64,000 bases of DNA from Schistocephalus solidus (taxonomy: Eukaryota > Platyhelminthes > Cestoda > Diphyllobothriidea > Diphyllobothriidae): the NCBI GenBank assembly GCA_017591395.1, contig WEDG01004894.1, positions 62,001-126,000 on the forward strand. The letters are read 5' to 3'. The translations under genes and the position numbers were made by a program. Below are positions 51,401 to 56,460 of this stretch, piece after piece. Below the pieces are notes generated by a model. It was not told the origin of the DNA. It made no database searches and saw only the letters and a program-made list of their open reading frames with translations. Numbering within the stretch: the stretch's first letter is position 1; each line of letters opens with the position of its first letter.

Positions 51401-54054
51401 GAAATTATACTAATTGTAATTCAATATCAAAAATACCAATAAAGAAGGTAAGCGAAAGGAAAGTTCGTATAGACATACACAAAATGGCATGTTAACGATT
51501 TCAGCTGAAAATTATATTTAAATATATTGGTCACATTTACTACGATTTAGCCCTTTTTCAGTAGATGCCACCTTTTTAAAAAAAGTTGGTATTTTTAAAC
51601 GAAGTAATTTTAGGTTTAGCATTCCCTTTAAGTTTTAAATTTGCATAGGGCTGTTCACGACTATTTCAAAGCTTCCGTACACGCGCGGGTGACGGTATAC
51701 GGCTGATTATCAATCATTCGAAAATTTGGACATTTCGCAGGAGATGGGTCACACACTGTATGCGCGCGCCAAATGACCCCCACGTATGACAGTTTTTACG
51801 GCTGCGAATCGACAAAAATGGCTACCGTGCACTAATCTGGCCCCCCTGGTTTCTCCAGCGCTAATATCGGAGGCGGTGACGAGCAAGGATAACTGCTATA
51901 GATTCACCCCTGAGGTATCATTGAGGTGCGAGGGGCTCTAGAGCAGTAAACACACCCGTTCCAGTCGGAAGAGACGGGGCGGGGAGGGGGTCGAATGACT
52001 CAAACCCTTCACTATCGGGTGGTTCCGGTCAAAAATATAATTGGTGATCAGTAAGACAACGCAAAAAAACCGCGAACGTTGTGGGCACCAGGAGAGGCAA
52101 AACATAATCAAAAGTGATGCTCCCGTAGACACAGGATAATGCCAAACCAAAGACAGGTGCGTTCAAACGTGATACTTCACGCCACCAAGTTCATCCGGGA
52201 GGATTATGCGGAAGGGGAGCAATTATCACAGGAGAATGAAGGAACGACCACGTGTGTTTTAGTAAGATTTGGACAGTGGCAGACGGTGTCACCCGCCAGT
52301 CATTTTGAACTCAATTAACACATTGTCATGCTAAACTAAACAAAAACATGGTCTATCGTAAAAAGAGCGGATGCCTAGGTATTTTTAATTGCTAGCGCGT
52401 CCTAGCCTTTTCCATCACGGACTTTTTAATCTTTCACCCCGAAATGCTGAGGAGACTGTAACAGCGCACGTGAGCGCACAGTTCCCTATTCCCTAAACGG
52501 GCCACGTGGTAGATGCGTTGGACCAACACGGGGGCCACAGCAGGGCACGGCATGCGTTATTCGGGTTGCGCTCCCATAACAAATGCCGAACATGGAGGTG
52601 TGGTGGCACGCCTAGGGGCGGCTAGGACTTAAGGGACCCAGCCGCGCCAGCCACCTGCGTCCTCTCCCGCCTCCGGTCTTCTTGACTCTGTCTTGACACC
52701 GGGCTCAGGTGGGGGAGGAGGAGAGAGTGCGGTAGATGCAGCGCAAGTCTACTATCACTTTAAACTAACTCACGCGCAAGTCACTGTCCCTGCTCCACTT
52801 TCCCATGGAGCATACGGTGGACATCGTCGGACTACGACGGTCGAACTGTCGTGTGGTGGTTCAGCATGCTGCAAGGTGGTTTCCCAAAACGGCAGTGACT
52901 TAAACTCGTAAACTCCACGGAGTCCTAAATAGGTCAGTTTCAAACGGTTTTACCAACATTGAAAGAACTACCAGTGTTTGTCATTGTTGCATCAAGACAT
53001 CATTATGACGACGATGGTGGTGGTGGTCAGAGGTAACTGCTTGGTGGCCAACTTTGATAAGGTGAGAGGTTTACAGCATATACGACGGATCGAGACTCTC
53101 GTTCTATACTGCAATGCTCTTAATTAAAAAGCCCTCTTCATGATCCACATGAGTTTTCAAACGTGTGACTGAAAATAAAAGACTGACGTGCAAAAACCCC
53201 GATGTGCATACCAGAGCGGTGCAATTGCTACAAAAGATTTGAATGTGAACGAGGTAATTAAAGAAAACACAGATGAGACTCACCACATCCTTAGTTTTCT
53301 TCGAGTCGAGCCAAGAAACGCCATACTCACGCATATCCGTCTGCAGCAAAAAAATTGAATTACAACAGAAGTAGGGACGTGGCACATAAAAGAGCGTTAA
53401 CTTGCAAACGCGACGTATTTAAGGATAAAAGAAGTATACTCTATCCAATTTCACGGCATCGGTTTTCTCCCGGCATTAATTATAGGCAAGACCTCGTACC
53501 TGCGATGGAGGGTCGAAGATACATGGCTCAATCAAACTAAATTTAGTTTATAAGCAGATCTGTGGTCACTGAAAAGGAGAAGTTTTGCGTCACCCTCGGG
53601 TTCAGTCATTCCTAAACTACTATCGGGGCGAACCAAGTGCGCATTGGTCGGTGATTGGGAATGCTTACGGAGGCTAATGGAACTATCGTCTCCTTGCGCA
53701 AAGCGGTAGAATAGGTAGTACATGTTGTCCAGGTGTATAAATGCGCGGGTAATAGCATTGGCGTATTACACACACGTCAGTTCGATCGTCATAATCCGAA
53801 AATGTTAATCGTGTGGCAAAGGGACGGTAAGTTGTGTGCGAATTAGTTTTAAGTGATAGTAGATTTGCGCTGCAGTTACAGCACTTTCTCTCTCTTCCCT
53901 CAGAGTCCCGAAGACGAGATCGGGAACAGGTGGGAATGTCATAAAGGCCACAAAGGACTGATGTGGCGCGAGCCTGCACCTACGCGTGCCACAACGCGCC
54001 CTCCACCATGGTCGGAATGTACAGCTGAAATGCGTCTTGTCAATATTGTGCCGT

Positions 54055-54105
<51 letters not shown>

Positions 54106-54225
54106 CAGAGAGGCACTTGGCCGACTCTCGGCCTCGGTAATTGGTTGCCTGTTCGTGACCTTTGCCACCCATACGAAGCTTGTTTGCTCTGGGAAGCCAC
54201 TAGATCGGTGTGCGCCTATTCCTGT

Positions 54226-54302
<77 letters not shown>

Positions 54303-55349
54303 GGCAGGTGCGAATACACACGGAGGTGCGATCGCAACCAAGATTAACAGCCTGGGGCGGCAGCTTCGGTCGATGAGGGTACTGACGACTACTGCCAACG
54401 TGCGAACTCCGGCCCCCGATCAGATTGAGAACAAGCCATCACCCGCCCTCCCCAGTCCACCACGGACTCAGTGAACAGGCAAAGGATGATCGCCAAGAAT
54501 GAAACACCACCATGCTCATCAAGCAGCATGATGACTGAGAATCTCCACCCCCCAACCCGGCCCCTCCTCTACGCGAATTCAAAACCTTAGTAATCCCGTA
54601 TTAGCCGAAATGTTACCACCTATAAATACTGTGAGGCGCGGTACAATATTTACCTCCGACGATGAAATCCTGTTTGATTTTGAAACGTCAGGCAATAAAA
54701 CCATGGTTCCCGTGATCGCCTCTTCTTCTCATATATATACATATATATATTCTACCTGTTGACAGGTTAATCAATAATATGCGGTTATTCCACAGCGGTT
54801 GATAGACGTCGTCCTAAATATTCGTATCAACTTTCCATCTACGCCTAGAAACCTTTAGAGACTTATTTATTCGTAGTTAGCGATTAAAAGGCAGCAAGAT
54901 AAACTAAATTGTCGAAGATTTGAAAAATAACTATGTTAAGACGTGCACTGAAATCCAAGAGAGGTCACCTCATTGTTTTTCTCCGACTCCCCTAGGGAGT
55001 TTAATAAGACGGCCGAAATCTGATCTCTCAGTTAGCATCAAGCAAGGATTAAATTTTGTCTACATTAAATAACGCCCCCTCCTTCCTTACAAAGCTCCTT
55101 CTTCCTTCAGCTGGAAGGATGTAAAAAGTAAGTGTCGTTCGCCCAGGCGTGATAAATTCACTGTGCTGATTGAAACAGACAAGGAAGTAGGCAAAACATA
55201 CCTCTACAAGGTGTTTGTGCACAGCAGCAGCGGAGGAAATGCCATCCAAGACCTTGCGATACTCATCGCTCACCAGCCTGAATAATATTATTATAAAATC
55301 GAACTCGATTAACCTACCAGCCTGATGAAATGAATTCGGTAGTAACCAT
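12203..55349 (-). CDS. TDRD3: TDRD3, Tudor domain-containing protein 3 (10 exons, 554 aa)
   Basis: CDS join on the minus strand: 55349-55318, 55277-55202, 53340-53284, 47974-47796, 43472-43331, 41572-41428, 34181-34007, 23686-23380, 18289-17978, 12442-12203. All introns are GT-AG and every phase matches. Order of parts: GW/SDE N-terminus (1-36), OB-fold (about 37-162), PPPFAPFG linker (about 178-185), DFEAKRREF motif (about 235-243), UBA (about 283-319), RG box (about 340-356), Tudor (about 416-475), RGG tail (about 530-554). Human TDRD3, as I recall it, has the same order and matching motifs (PGTKVKLSG, GGPPPFVPFG, DEFEKQR, an MGF UBA loop). Known role of the family: cytoplasmic and nuclear scaffold binding TOP3B through the OB-fold and methylated arginines through Tudor. 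The protein is shorter than human (about 650-744 aa), mainly between RG box and Tudor. Odd points: degenerate Tudor cage and transposon-filled introns. Unseen small alternative exons remain possible. Confidence 0.92.
16514..16544 (+). ncRNA. Hammerhead-like core (family H)
   Basis: CTGATGA, hairpin GGGCTC-CAATGA-GAATCC, GAAA. Just upstream, GAGAC and GTCTC can pair around a 25-nt segment. A related but decayed segment with CTGATGA at 16201 lacks GAAA. Retroelement relic is the likeliest reading. Confidence 0.35.
17620..17960 (-). repeat. Family F AT-rich repeat copy
   Basis: On the minus strand it shares GTAGATTTCC.TCTC.TGAAAT, TTAAGTAGTATG-like and GAAATATATTTCATAGAAAACA segments with the copies at 18995-19435 and 19555-19976. 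It ends within 20 nt of the exon 9 donor region. Confidence 0.5.
17978..18289 (-). CDS. TDRD3: TDRD3 exon 9 (Tudor domain)
   Basis: Acceptor CGCTGTCTGTGCAG and donor GAG|gtatga, phase 0 to phase 0, residues 372-475. A Pro/Ser/Arg-rich linker precedes the Tudor fold starting near [12 protein letters not shown]. An ungapped 22-residue match to the human strand b1-b2 region, and the following [18 protein letters not shown], fit a Tudor barrel, but the positions that form the aromatic cage in human TDRD3 and SMN are Ala/Arg, Glu, Val and Ala here. Confidence 0.88.
18995..19976. repeat. Long inverted repeat made of two family F copies
   Basis: The left arm (about 18995-19435, plus) and the right arm (about 19555-19976, minus) share GTTGTTATGTTGATTATCTC, CTCATGAAATATCG, AAAAAATGGCTACTT and TTGGTAG.AA at matching spacings, with a spacer near 110 bp. 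By eye the identity is roughly 75-85 percent. Confidence 0.7.
21535..21965 (+). repeat. Polypurine (GA-rich) tract
   Basis: About 430 bases composed almost wholly of A and G on the plus strand, hence polypyrimidine in the TDRD3 transcript. The long minus ORF at 21376-22137 (Ser/Pro/Leu/Phe-rich) is a compositional artefact of this tract. Confidence 0.8.
23225..23280 (+). repeat. Family B fragment
   Basis: CGACAGTTCGATCATCGTGG followed by CGACGTCCACCGTGTG matches the left end of family B as seen at 38609. The rest of the element is missing. Confidence 0.45.
23380..23686 (-). CDS. TDRD3: TDRD3 exon 8 (UBA domain and RG box)
   Basis: Acceptor CCTATCTTTTTGAAG, donor CCC|gtgagc, residues 269-371. 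The UBA spans about 283-319 with the MGY loop at 291-293 (MGF in human) and a terminal ATDLLAS helix. An RG box ([10 protein letters not shown] start, 340-356) and an acidic MEDDPGF follow, as in human TDRD3 where an RG box and a DEED stretch sit after the UBA. UBA domains of this kind bind ubiquitin; that is family knowledge. Confidence 0.92.
24110..24260 (+). repeat. Family F fragment
   Basis: AACTACTTCAGTAGTATGC followed by AAAATTAAAATTCATTTTACATAAAAGACC follows the family F consensus order in plus orientation. Confidence 0.45.
24550..24775 (-). repeat. Degenerate SINE copy
   Basis: Retains TCGTCCCGTTATGC, CTTATTAGCTGTCATCAGCCAGTCAT and AGAAGTCCAACG in the order of the minus-oriented SINE, with many substitutions and indels. 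The internal promoter boxes are decayed. Confidence 0.5.
26454..26681 (-). pseudogene. Probable transposon protein remnant, unidentified family
   Basis: A 75-codon frame contains [17 protein letters not shown], a KVPSSYSKF segment, [20 protein letters not shown] and AQKNF. The amphipathic Ala/Leu/Arg segment looks protein-like, and similar strings are, from memory, common in tapeworm repeat-derived hypothetical proteins. There are no splice borders and no phase link to TDRD3. Family not named with confidence. Confidence 0.35.
27355..27640. repeat. Head-to-head SINE inverted pair lacking the tRNA heads
   Basis: A minus-oriented body (27360-27460) meets a plus-oriented body and tail (27460-27640) at the GGTGGTGCACCACC hairpin. 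The GCCATTTCTGGCTTAT on the left mirrors AAGCCAGAAATGGC on the right. Both tRNA-like heads are absent. Confidence 0.7.
27950..28450. other. GC-rich block with (CCG)n
   Basis: This stretch is far richer in G, C and CpG than its surroundings and includes a pure CCG triplet run at 28252-28273. Several overlapping ORFs up to 207 codons exist on the minus strand in all frames, a composition effect. No gene start or splice context was identified. Confidence 0.5.
28920..29118 (+). repeat. Polypurine (GGA-rich) tract
   Basis: About 200 bases of GAGGAG-type repeats, purine on the plus strand and pyrimidine in the TDRD3 transcript. The Ser/Pro-rich minus ORF at 28716-29240 is its translation artefact. 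Confidence 0.8.
29375..29475 (-). repeat. Family D telomere-like tract
   Basis: Variants of AACCCTAA and CCCTAAACTAACC with irregular spacing, that is TTAGGG-like on the minus strand. Confidence 0.45.
29840..30195 (+). repeat. Family B copy
   Basis: Full order of family B landmarks: GTTCGACCGTC, GATTTGCGCGTGA, GACTTGCGCTGCATCTACC, GAGCCCGGTGTAAAGACA, TGGCTGGCGCGG, GCGCAACCCGAATAACGC and GTTGGTCCAACGCATCTACC. More diverged than the copies at 38609 and 52493. Confidence 0.65.
30870..31110 (-). repeat. Family B copy, truncated
   Basis: Minus-oriented: CTCTGTCTTGACA, GCAGCACAAGTCTACTACCACTT, ACGCAAGTCACCGTACCTGC and GACGGTCGAACTGTTG. A (GA)n microsatellite at about 30937-30991 interrupts it where the intact copies have GGAGGAGAGAG. 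Confidence 0.6.
32865..32925 (-). repeat. Family D telomere-like tract
   Basis: CCAACCCTAACCCTAACC followed by decayed units (CTTAACACTGACC, CAACCCTAATC). Two perfect CCCTAA units occur, the closest approach to a true telomeric array in the window. Confidence 0.5.
32935..33120 (-). repeat. SINE copy, headless
   Basis: Minus-oriented tail and body (CTCGAGCCCCACCAGCAACCG, TCCATTTCTGGCTTATTAACC) ending at the GGTGGTGCACCACC hairpin; the tRNA-like head is missing. Confidence 0.6.
34007..34181 (-). CDS. TDRD3: TDRD3 exon 7 (DFExKR motif)
   Basis: Acceptor with a long pyrimidine tract (TTTCTCTCTTTCTCCCCTGCCAG) and donor AA|gtgagt; enters in phase 1 and leaves in phase 2. It encodes residues 211-268, including [16 protein letters not shown] (about 233-248), matching NDEFEKQRTAAIAEVAK of human TDRD3. 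A nearer AG (AAACAG|GCGATG) would break the frame, so the upstream acceptor was chosen. Confidence 0.9.
35960..36255 (-). repeat. SINE copy, near full length
   Basis: Minus-oriented tail, body, GGTGGTGCACCACC hairpin, box-B-like GGGCTCGAATCC region and box-A-like head (AACCACTGAGCCACAGG read in reverse). It is followed at 36256-36330 by an oppositely oriented SINE tail ending GAGCGTTCATCAATGAATG. Confidence 0.7.
36331..36540 (+). repeat. SINE copy (head and body)
   Basis: Plus-oriented head with GCCCGTGGCTCAATGCTTAG, GTTGGACTTCTAATCAA and GGTTTCGAGCC, then body AAGAAATGGCCATTCC. The tail is replaced by the next copy. Confidence 0.7.
36541..36800 (+). repeat. SINE copy, diverged
   Basis: Plus-oriented: CGACAAGACGTGTCCGTG, GGGGCTGGAATCCC, GATTGGCTGATGAAGGC, AGAAATAGTCATTCCGATC and tail TCTCAAGGCAGAACGAGATG. 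It shares a TTCGTCGATACTCC body variant with the copies near 55900 and 61620, suggesting a subfamily. Confidence 0.6.
38487..38516 (+). ncRNA. Hammerhead-like core (family H)
   Basis: CTGAAGA, hairpin GGGCTC-GAGCTC-GAATCC, then TAAAC where GAAAC is expected. The single change in the conserved tetrad suggests a dead copy. The downstream GCGATCGCGTC context is shared with the copy at 59298. Confidence 0.35.
38609..38966 (+). repeat. Family B copy, near intact
   Basis: Matches 52493-52851 in reverse complement along its whole 358 bp, with few differences by eye. Read in reverse, the end carries GGTAGATGCGTTGGAC and GGGTTGCGCTCCC about 55 bp apart, which could be decayed tRNA-type A and B boxes; a SINE origin is therefore possible but not shown. 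Confidence 0.75.
39900..40370. repeat. G-rich low-complexity tracts
   Basis: GGGGAGAGGGGGGAG near 39920 and repeated GGGGGAGGG units from about 40243 to 40355. Overlapping ORFs here are compositional. Confidence 0.6.
40640..40710 (+). repeat. Family D telomere-like tract
   Basis: ATTAGGATTAAGG, AGTTAAGGTTTGCG, GGTTAAGGTTCGGGTTAG: degenerate TTAGGG-like units. Flanking CTCCTATTCCCGTGTC is echoed near other D tracts. Confidence 0.45.
41428..41572 (-). CDS. TDRD3: TDRD3 exon 6 (PPPFxPFG linker)
   Basis: Acceptor TTATAATTGTTTTAG, donor GGAA|gtaagt (strong consensus), phase 0 to phase 1, residues 163 to 210 and the first base of codon 211. Contains [12 protein letters not shown] (about 174-185), a clear counterpart of EGGPPPFVPFG in human TDRD3, just after the OB-fold. 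Confidence 0.92.
41573..43330 (-). other. TDRD3: TDRD3 intron 5
   Basis: GT-AG intron of 1758 nt (donor AAG|gtaacc). It is largely AT-rich and includes family F fragments at about 42240-42440 (plus) and 42660-43120 (minus). No additional exon was seen. Confidence 0.8.
42240..43120. repeat. Family F fragments, opposed orientation
   Basis: 42330-42410 carries ACAGAAAACATGCG and TGGTAGCAAATTACATC in plus orientation; 42840-42930 carries the reverse (TGTTTTCTATAAAATATACTTGAATT). Both match the 18995-19976 arms. Confidence 0.5.
43331..43472 (-). CDS. TDRD3: TDRD3 exon 5 (second half of OB-fold)
   Basis: Acceptor TTTTTTTTCGACAG, donor AAG|gtaacc, phase 2 to phase 0, residues 115-162. Contains [10 protein letters not shown] and CGFLLL followed by [11 protein letters not shown], aligning with PPGTKVKLSG, NGFLLL and VLGGEVEHLI of human TDRD3. 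In the family this OB-fold contacts TOP3B. An (AT)n tract sits just upstream of the acceptor. Confidence 0.93.
43489..43509. repeat. (AT)n microsatellite beside a splice acceptor
   Basis: About ten AT units, 16-36 nt upstream of the exon 5 acceptor on the TDRD3 strand, where a branch point would normally lie. Confidence 0.85.
45055..45210 (-). repeat. SINE tail and partial body
   Basis: TTGATGAACGCTCACTGATC, CTCTCGAGCCCCATCAGCAGCCG, ATATTGCCGGCAAAGACGAG and GCCATTTCTG in minus orientation, truncated before the hairpin and head. Confidence 0.6.
46120..46395 (+). repeat. SINE copy, near full length
   Basis: Head (GAGCTCGTGACGCAGAGG, GTTGGACTTCTGATCAAC, AGTTCAAGCCCCGG), GGTGGTGCACCACC hairpin, body CCAGAAATGGCCATTAC and tail AAGGCACAACGGAAGGAG in plus orientation. 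Box A is decayed. Confidence 0.7.
47325..47385 (+). repeat. Family D telomere-like tract
   Basis: TTAGGTTTAGGGCGGAGG, AAGGTTAG, GGTAGGGCTAGGGC: degenerate telomere-like units inside a longer element flanked by GGGAATAG. Confidence 0.45.
47796..47974 (-). CDS. TDRD3: TDRD3 exon 4 (first half of OB-fold)
   Basis: Acceptor TTATTCTTTCAG, donor TC|gtgagt, phase 0 to phase 2, residues 56-114 plus two bases of codon 115. [13 protein letters not shown] and [18 protein letters not shown] align with PCVLQIQKIRNVA and MLRLQMTDGHISCTAVEF of human TDRD3, the start of the OB-fold that resembles RMI1. Confidence 0.93.
48363..48402 (+). repeat. Short tandem repeat, 13 bp x 3
   Basis: AACTGAAATTGTA occurs three times in a row (first copy starts with T for A). 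Confidence 0.75.
48960..49290 (-). repeat. SINE copy, rearranged
   Basis: Minus-oriented tRNA-like head (GGAGGTTCAAACCC and CATTGAGCCACGGGCTTG), a gap, then SINE tail pieces and at 49240-49290 an oppositely oriented body (TGATGCTGGCTAATAAGCCAG). It looks like nested or recombined copies. Confidence 0.55.
49978..50165 (+). repeat. Family B copy, diverged
   Basis: CGATGTCAAGCGTGTGCTTC, CTGCGGGTGAATTAG, TTGCGCAGTATCTATCGCA and GACACGGTCAAG follow the family B left half. Confidence 0.5.
52493..52851 (-). repeat. Family B copy, near intact
   Basis: Reverse complement of the element at 38609-38966 along its whole length, with very few differences. Both keep an open frame reading [11 protein letters not shown] and [10 protein letters not shown] (38555-38767 minus, 52693-52911 plus); this is more likely recent copying than coding constraint. 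Confidence 0.75.
53284..53340 (-). CDS. TDRD3: TDRD3 exon 3 (57 nt)
   Basis: Acceptor TTTTTTTGCTGCAG, donor GTG|gtgagt, phase 0 on both sides, residues 37-55. TDMREYG...[10 protein letters not shown] aligns with [21 protein letters not shown] of human TDRD3. Confidence 0.88.
53775..54010 (+). repeat. Family B copy, truncated
   Basis: CAGTTCGATCGTCATAATCC, AGTTGTGTGCGAATTAGTTTTAAGTGATAG and TGCGCTGCAGTTACAGCAC keep the family B order. The right half is replaced. Confidence 0.6.
54058..54103. repeat. (TA)n microsatellite, first
   Basis: About 23 uninterrupted TA units. Confidence 0.95.
54230..54300. repeat. (TA)n microsatellite, second
   Basis: About 35 uninterrupted TA units, 126 bp from the first tract. 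Long Ile-Tyr ORFs across both tracts are artefacts. Confidence 0.95.
55202..55277 (-). CDS. TDRD3: TDRD3 exon 2
   Basis: Acceptor ATATTATTCAG, donor GAG|gtatgt, phase 2 to phase 0, residues 11 (last base) to 36. It carries [15 protein letters not shown], which with the split Trp of exon 1 gives GW-LVSDE, matching GWYLSDEGIEAC of human TDRD3. Confidence 0.88.
55278..55317 (-). other. TDRD3: TDRD3 intron 1, 40 nt
   Basis: Runs from gtaggt to attcag, exactly 40 nt and AT-rich. Very short 5' introns are known in flatworms. It is required by the frame: retaining it gives a TAG right after the Gly-Trp codons. Confidence 0.8.
55318..55349 (-). CDS. TDRD3: TDRD3 exon 1 (start codon)
   Basis: 32 nt: ATG then nine codons and two bases, encoding [10 protein letters not shown] and part of Trp. 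It is the only upstream segment that supplies phase 2 and an ATG close to exon 2, and it restores the family GW/SDE motif. The ATG sits directly after TTTTTTAG. Confidence 0.82.
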
Positions 55350-55361
55350 CTAAAAAAGCCC
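55350..55361 (-). promoter_or_regulatory. Candidate spliced-leader trans-splice acceptor
   Basis: GGCTTTTTTAG lies immediately before the TDRD3 ATG, with no room for an ordinary 5' UTR exon before the upstream gene's poly(A) signal. Flatworm genes in polycistronic units receive a spliced leader at such sites; some cestode leaders end in AUG, which here would be in frame. Not proven by sequence alone. Confidence 0.5.
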
Positions 55362-55426
55362 TCATTTAAGGCCGAGGCTAAGGTTCAAAACAATCGAAAG
55401 GGAATGCAGACCACGAGGACGTAATG

Positions 55427-55432
55427 TTTATT
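55427..55432 (-). terminator. Poly(A) signal AATAAA of the upstream gene
   Basis: AATAAA on the minus strand about 100 nt after the TAG at 55531 and about 75 nt before the TDRD3 acceptor. Confidence 0.6.
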
Positions 55433-55530
55433 TTACATAATTAAGAGCCAGCAGTACAGAAATAAAGATAAAAACGGTTGTTTCTGTGCATAGCAGAGTA
55501 AATGCACATTTAAATGGCTGCATGAGCATC

Positions 55531-55653
55531 CTAACTGGTTGGGCTTTTAAGGCTTGGAGCATATCCTAAGGCATCTAGGCAGGCGTCCTGAAGGTGGATC
55601 ATTGACTCGTGCAGAAGCTGGAGTAGATCCTGCAGTTGTCGCTGTGAGAAGAG
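55531..55653 (-). CDS. Terminal exon of an unidentified upstream gene
   Basis: A run of about 13 T then GTAG forms a strong acceptor. The following 40 codons (LFSQRQLQDLLQLLHES..., ending ALGYAPSLKSPTS) end in TAG and read as an amphipathic helix rich in Leu and Gln, followed downstream by AATAAA. I do not recognise the family. It is on the same strand as TDRD3 and ends 182 nt before its ATG. The reading frame is inferred from the length and composition, since the preceding exon is not firmly joined. Confidence 0.5.
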   Translation of the reverse strand, partial: LFSQRQLQDLLQLLHESMIHLQDACLDALGYAPSLKSPTS

Positions 55654-55824
55654 CTACAAAAAAAAAAAAATATCTTAGAGGAAACCTGAACGAAAACCAT
55701 GAAACTTCGTAAAATTTAAGCAGGTGGACATCTGGGTATTCTTTGGCGCTTTTGGGGGTAGTTGTCCATAAGCCACCGAGTATGATAAGCTGGCGGAAAG
55801 CAGACATATTTTTGAACAAGCCTC

Positions 55825-56460
55825 TGACAACAGCTAATAGGTTAGAAACAGTCATTTCTATCTCCATTAATTTCTCGATGGTCTTTCTGCATTTATTTGA
55901 ACGATTTTCTGAATATTCTTACCTGGGTTTCCATATGGCCAACTGATGAAGGTTAATTATTTCGAAACGGCCACTCGTCTTTAATATTTTCTCGATACTG
56001 TTTCTGCATCATTACTGGGGGCTGTCTGATAGGATTAAGGTTTGAGTTCCAAGGCACAAAGGGACGAGCACCGGCCGTATCACTATTGGGGGGTGTGCAT
56101 TTCTATCACCAAATATAGGGTAAACCACGAGTTCATCAACACCCAAGCAAATAAATTGAATTTAAGTGAGGCTACACATTATCAGAAACCACTGCAATGT
56201 GCAGTTAGCATGTAAATGGAAAAGTGTACTGCTAGGAGTATTAGTGGTTTCGAGAATGCTAGAGCTTCGGACGACTCAAAAATGCCTGAGTAGTGAACCT
56301 GGATTGGAATTGCAGACCCTACAGACTTGGGGTTCTGTATGGCTGGCTATAAATTATAAATATTCAATCCTGTCTCTACTGATTTTTCGATACTCTTTCG
56401 GTATCATGACTGCCTGATTGCTATAAATCCGGGTTAATGACGCAAGGGACGAACATGTTA
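55825..56460 (+). repeat. Degenerate SINE fragments (three)
   Basis: Body pieces near 55828-55900 (AACAGCTAATAGG.TAGAAACAGTCATTTC), 55920-56060 (CCTGGGTTTCCATATGGCC, AACTGATGAAGGTTAAT, TCCAAGGCACAAAGGGACGAG) and 56320-56460 (GGGTTCTGTATGGCTGGC, ACGCAAGGGACGAAC). The decay explains the apparent exon-like ORF at 55547-55867. Confidence 0.5.

Larger units (their letters stand above)
47975..53283 (-). other. TDRD3: TDRD3 intron 3
   Basis: GT-AG intron of 5309 nt (donor GTG|gtgagt). It contains a 13-bp motif repeated three times (48363-48402), a rearranged SINE (48960-49290), family B copies (49978-50165, 52493-52851) and an AT-rich unassigned stretch (about 50450-51650). Confidence 0.8.
53341..55201 (-). 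other. TDRD3: TDRD3 intron 2
   Basis: GT-AG intron of 1861 nt (donor GAG|gtatgt). It contains a family B copy (53775-54010) and two long (TA)n tracts. Confidence 0.85.

Noticed and set aside
53986..54474. 162-codon ORF with Ile-Tyr repeats
   Set aside because: Pure translation of (TA)n microsatellites.
55547..55867. Minus ORF running upstream from the terminal exon
   Set aside because: Its 5' part is the antisense of decayed SINE bodies and the frame crosses the strong T-run acceptor at 55654, so only the 3' part in another frame is taken as exon.
55920..55942. Apparent CAG|gtaaga donor and 20-nt microexon
   Set aside because: The sequence is the CCTGGGTT...TGGCC piece of a SINE copy.
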